Both the position numbers and the translations under genes were made by a program. DNA of 64,000 nucleotides from positions 558,001 through 622,000 of the forward strand of contig NZ_RJUO01000002.1 of NCBI RefSeq assembly GCF_003752365.1. The letters are read 5' to 3'. The notes beneath the pieces were generated by a model, which was given only the letters and a program-made list of their open reading frames with translations, did no database searches and was not told the DNA's origin. The DNA is from Frondihabitans sp. PhB188 (GTDB taxonomy: Bacteria; Actinomycetota; Actinomycetes; Actinomycetales; Microbacteriaceae). Shown in pieces: positions 62,827 through 64,000 of this stretch; the stretch's first letter is position 1; the number at the start of each line of letters is the position of its first letter.

Positions 62827-63374
62827 GGCTGCAGCCCGAGGTCTTCCAGGCTGATGGCGGCGAAGTAGGGGTAGCCGGCCTTCTCGATGACCTCTCGGGC
62901 GCCTGTCGAACGGTCAACCACGACGGCGACGCCCACGACCTCGGCACCGACCTTCTTCAGAGCCTCGATGGCCTTGAGCGGCGAGCCGCCGGTAGTGGAG
63001 GTGTCCTCGAGCACGATGACGCGCTTGCCGGTCAGCTCCGGGCCCTCGACCTGACGGCCACGGCCGTGGTCTTTGGGCTCCTTGCGCACGACGAACGCGT
63101 CGTAGTCCTTGCCGAGGGCGGCACCCTGGTGCAGCACTGCGGCGGCGATCGGGTCGGCGCCCATCGTCAGCCCGCCCACCGCGAAGACGTCGGGGACGTC
63201 TTCGATGAGGTCGACCATGACCTGGCCGATCAGCGGCGCGACCCGGTGGTCGAGGCTGACCTTGCGCAGATCGACGTAGTACGTCGCCTTCTTGCCGCTG
63301 GTCAGCGTGAAGTCGCCGTGGAAGACGGCAAGGTCACTGATGTAGGAGATGAGCTTCTGGCGTGCATCGGTCAC
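62823..63374 (-). CDS. pyrE: Orotate phosphoribosyltransferase
   Basis: PyrE (183 residues) converts orotate and PRPP to OMP in pyrimidine synthesis. Markers are LAVFHGDFTLTSGKKATYYVD, GGLTMGADPIAAAV, FVVRKEPKDHGRGRQVEG and the PRPP loop VIVLEDTSTTGGSPLKA. GTG at 63374 is preferred over ATG at 63383 because a TAACAT -10 box ends seven bases before it, and MTDARQKL is the usual N-terminus. The stop overlaps the start of the large disordered protein (GTGA). Confidence 0.94.
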   Translation of the reverse strand: MTDARQKLISYISDLAVFHGDFTLTSGKKATYYVDLRKVSLDHRVAPLIGQVMVDLIEDVPDVFAVGGLTMGADPIAAAVLHQGAALGKDYDAFVVRKEPKDHGRGRQVEGPELTGKRVIVLEDTSTTGGSPLKAIEALKKVGAEVVGVAVVVDRSTGAREVIEKAGYPYFAAISLEDLGLQP

Positions 63375-63381
63375 GGCGACC

Positions 63382-63387
63382 ATGTTA
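63382..63387 (-). promoter_or_regulatory. -10 box of pyrE
   Basis: TAACAT on the minus strand is seven bases before GTG at 63374. It overlaps the alternative ATG, which argues against that ATG as start. Confidence 0.5.
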
Positions 63388-63472
63388 CCCGGGCGCGCGA
63401 TGCGCCCTCCCGGAGTTCTCCACAGGCGCGCGGGGCGCGGTCGAACCGGCCACCCCGAGTTCCTGCGCCCGG

Positions 63473-63478
63473 TACCGT
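63473..63478 (+). promoter_or_regulatory. -10 box of xth
   Basis: TACCGT is six bases before ATG at 63485. A GTTCCTGCG word (63459-63467) lies just upstream, where it would fall in the promoter spacer. Confidence 0.5.
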
Positions 63479-63484
63479 GGTGGC

Positions 63485-64000
63485 ATGCGTGTCGCCACCT
63501 GGAACGTCAACTCCATCCGTGCTCGCGCGGGCCGCGTCGTCGACTGGCTGGTCCGCGAAGACGTCGACGTGCTCGGCATGCAGGAGCTCAAGTGCAAGCC
63601 CGAGCAGTTTCCGTTCGACGTGTTCGAGGCGGCGGGCTACGAGGTGCAGATGCACGGGCTGAGCCAGTGGAACGGCGTCGGCTTCGCCAGCCGGCTGCCG
63701 ATGGACGACGTCGAGATCACGTTTCCGACACAGCCCGGCTTCGCCAAGGGAGTCGAGTCGCAGGATGCTCCGAAGGAGGCGCGCGCGATCGGCGTCACTG
63801 TCGACGGCGTGCGCCTCTGGAGCCTCTACGTGCCGAACGGCCGCGAGCTCGACGACCCGCACTACACGTACAAGCTCGACTGGCTCGCCAGGCTCCAGGT
63901 CGAGACGAAGGCCTGGCTGAAGGCGAACCCCGACCAGCCCCTCGCGCTCATGGGCGACTGGAACGTCGCGCCCCTCGACAGCGACGTCTGGGACCCTGCG
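63485..64000 (+). CDS. xth: Exodeoxyribonuclease III, N-terminal part (runs off right edge)
   Basis: The visible 172 residues are the first two thirds of an ExoIII/AP-endonuclease. They include MRVATWNVNSIRARAGRVVD, VLGMQELKCKPEQFPFD with the metal-binding glutamate, WSLYVPNGRELDDPHY with the active tyrosine/asparagine region, and ALMGDWNVAPLDSDVWDP with the catalytic Asp-x-Asn. It repairs abasic sites and 3'-blocked ends. ATG at 63485 follows TACCGT by six bases. Confidence 0.95.
   Translation, partial: MRVATWNVNSIRARAGRVVDWLVREDVDVLGMQELKCKPEQFPFDVFEAAGYEVQMHGLSQWNGVGFASRLPMDDVEITFPTQPGFAKGVESQDAPKEARAIGVTVDGVRLWSLYVPNGRELDDPHYTYKLDWLARLQVETKAWLKANPDQPLALMGDWNVAPLDSDVWDPA

Overview
The window reads as chromosome of a high-GC Gram-positive actinobacterium, most likely a member of the Microbacteriaceae. 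This is inferred from strong G/C bias at third codon positions, a DUF3073 gene close to purM/purF, an SCP-like gene divergent from purD, a TetR/ABC-like/YhgE triad and very frequent leaderless GTG/ATG starts. It is ordinary chromosome: there are no insertion sequences, prophage genes, CRISPR arrays, rRNA genes or recognisable tRNA genes. Two genes run off the ends (an RND efflux pump on the left, exonuclease III on the right).

Layout. 1-3.7 kb: divergent RND pump and a KimA-type potassium importer. 3.75-10.9 kb: a carbohydrate ABC operon (binding protein, two permeases, a peptidase-E-like protein, an amylo-1,6-glucosidase) divergent from its LacI-type repressor, with a visible operator. 11-13.4 kb: DUF1801 protein, flavoprotein, DUF3073 protein with a structured leader, and a small membrane protein with an unusual leader of alternating hairpins. 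13.5-34.5 kb: purine synthesis in dispersed units (purM / purF divergent; purD-purC; purS-purQ-purL; purA), interleaved with an ABC exporter, two acetyltransferases, catalase with its Fur-type regulator, a CtaG-like protein, a lactonase with a chorismate mutase, and an Ohr/OsmC protein. 34.6-39 kb: a copper set (CopD-CtaG fusion, membrane protein, YcnI-like, CopC). 39.2-43.3 kb: phosphodiesterase-like protein, Na+/H+ antiporter, two overlapping fluoride channel genes, an endonuclease/phosphatase-fold protein. 43.4-48.4 kb: rtcB preceded by a 23-codon open reading frame and a terminator; divergent from it a TetR regulator, a degenerate ABC-like protein and a large YhgE/Pip membrane protein. 48.4-57.7 kb: a polysaccharide locus of two convergent, translationally coupled arms (two glycosyltransferases, BY-kinase, tyrosine phosphatase / glycosyltransferase, Wzy-like, Wzx-like, glycosyltransferase). 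57.7-64 kb: DUF3151 protein, SpoU methyltransferase, HAD phosphatase, a very long disordered membrane protein with a septum-formation-type domain overlapping pyrE, and xth.

Regulation visible in the sequence. Many genes have a TANNNT-type -10 box five to eight bases before the start codon, so their mRNAs should begin at or next to the start codon; this settles several starts (kimA, purD, pyrE, the TetR gene, xth). Stop/start overlaps of the ATGA or GTGA kind are the rule inside operons. Operators are visible for the LacI, Fur and TetR regulators. Three small leaders look structured (DUF3073, the 65-residue membrane protein, rtcB). A 9-base word, GTTCCTGCG, occurs 15 times in the two strands, far above chance, often with otherwise unfavoured codons. 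No clearly novel multi-gene system was found; the best leads are the RNA leaders, the recurring word and the degenerate ATPase.
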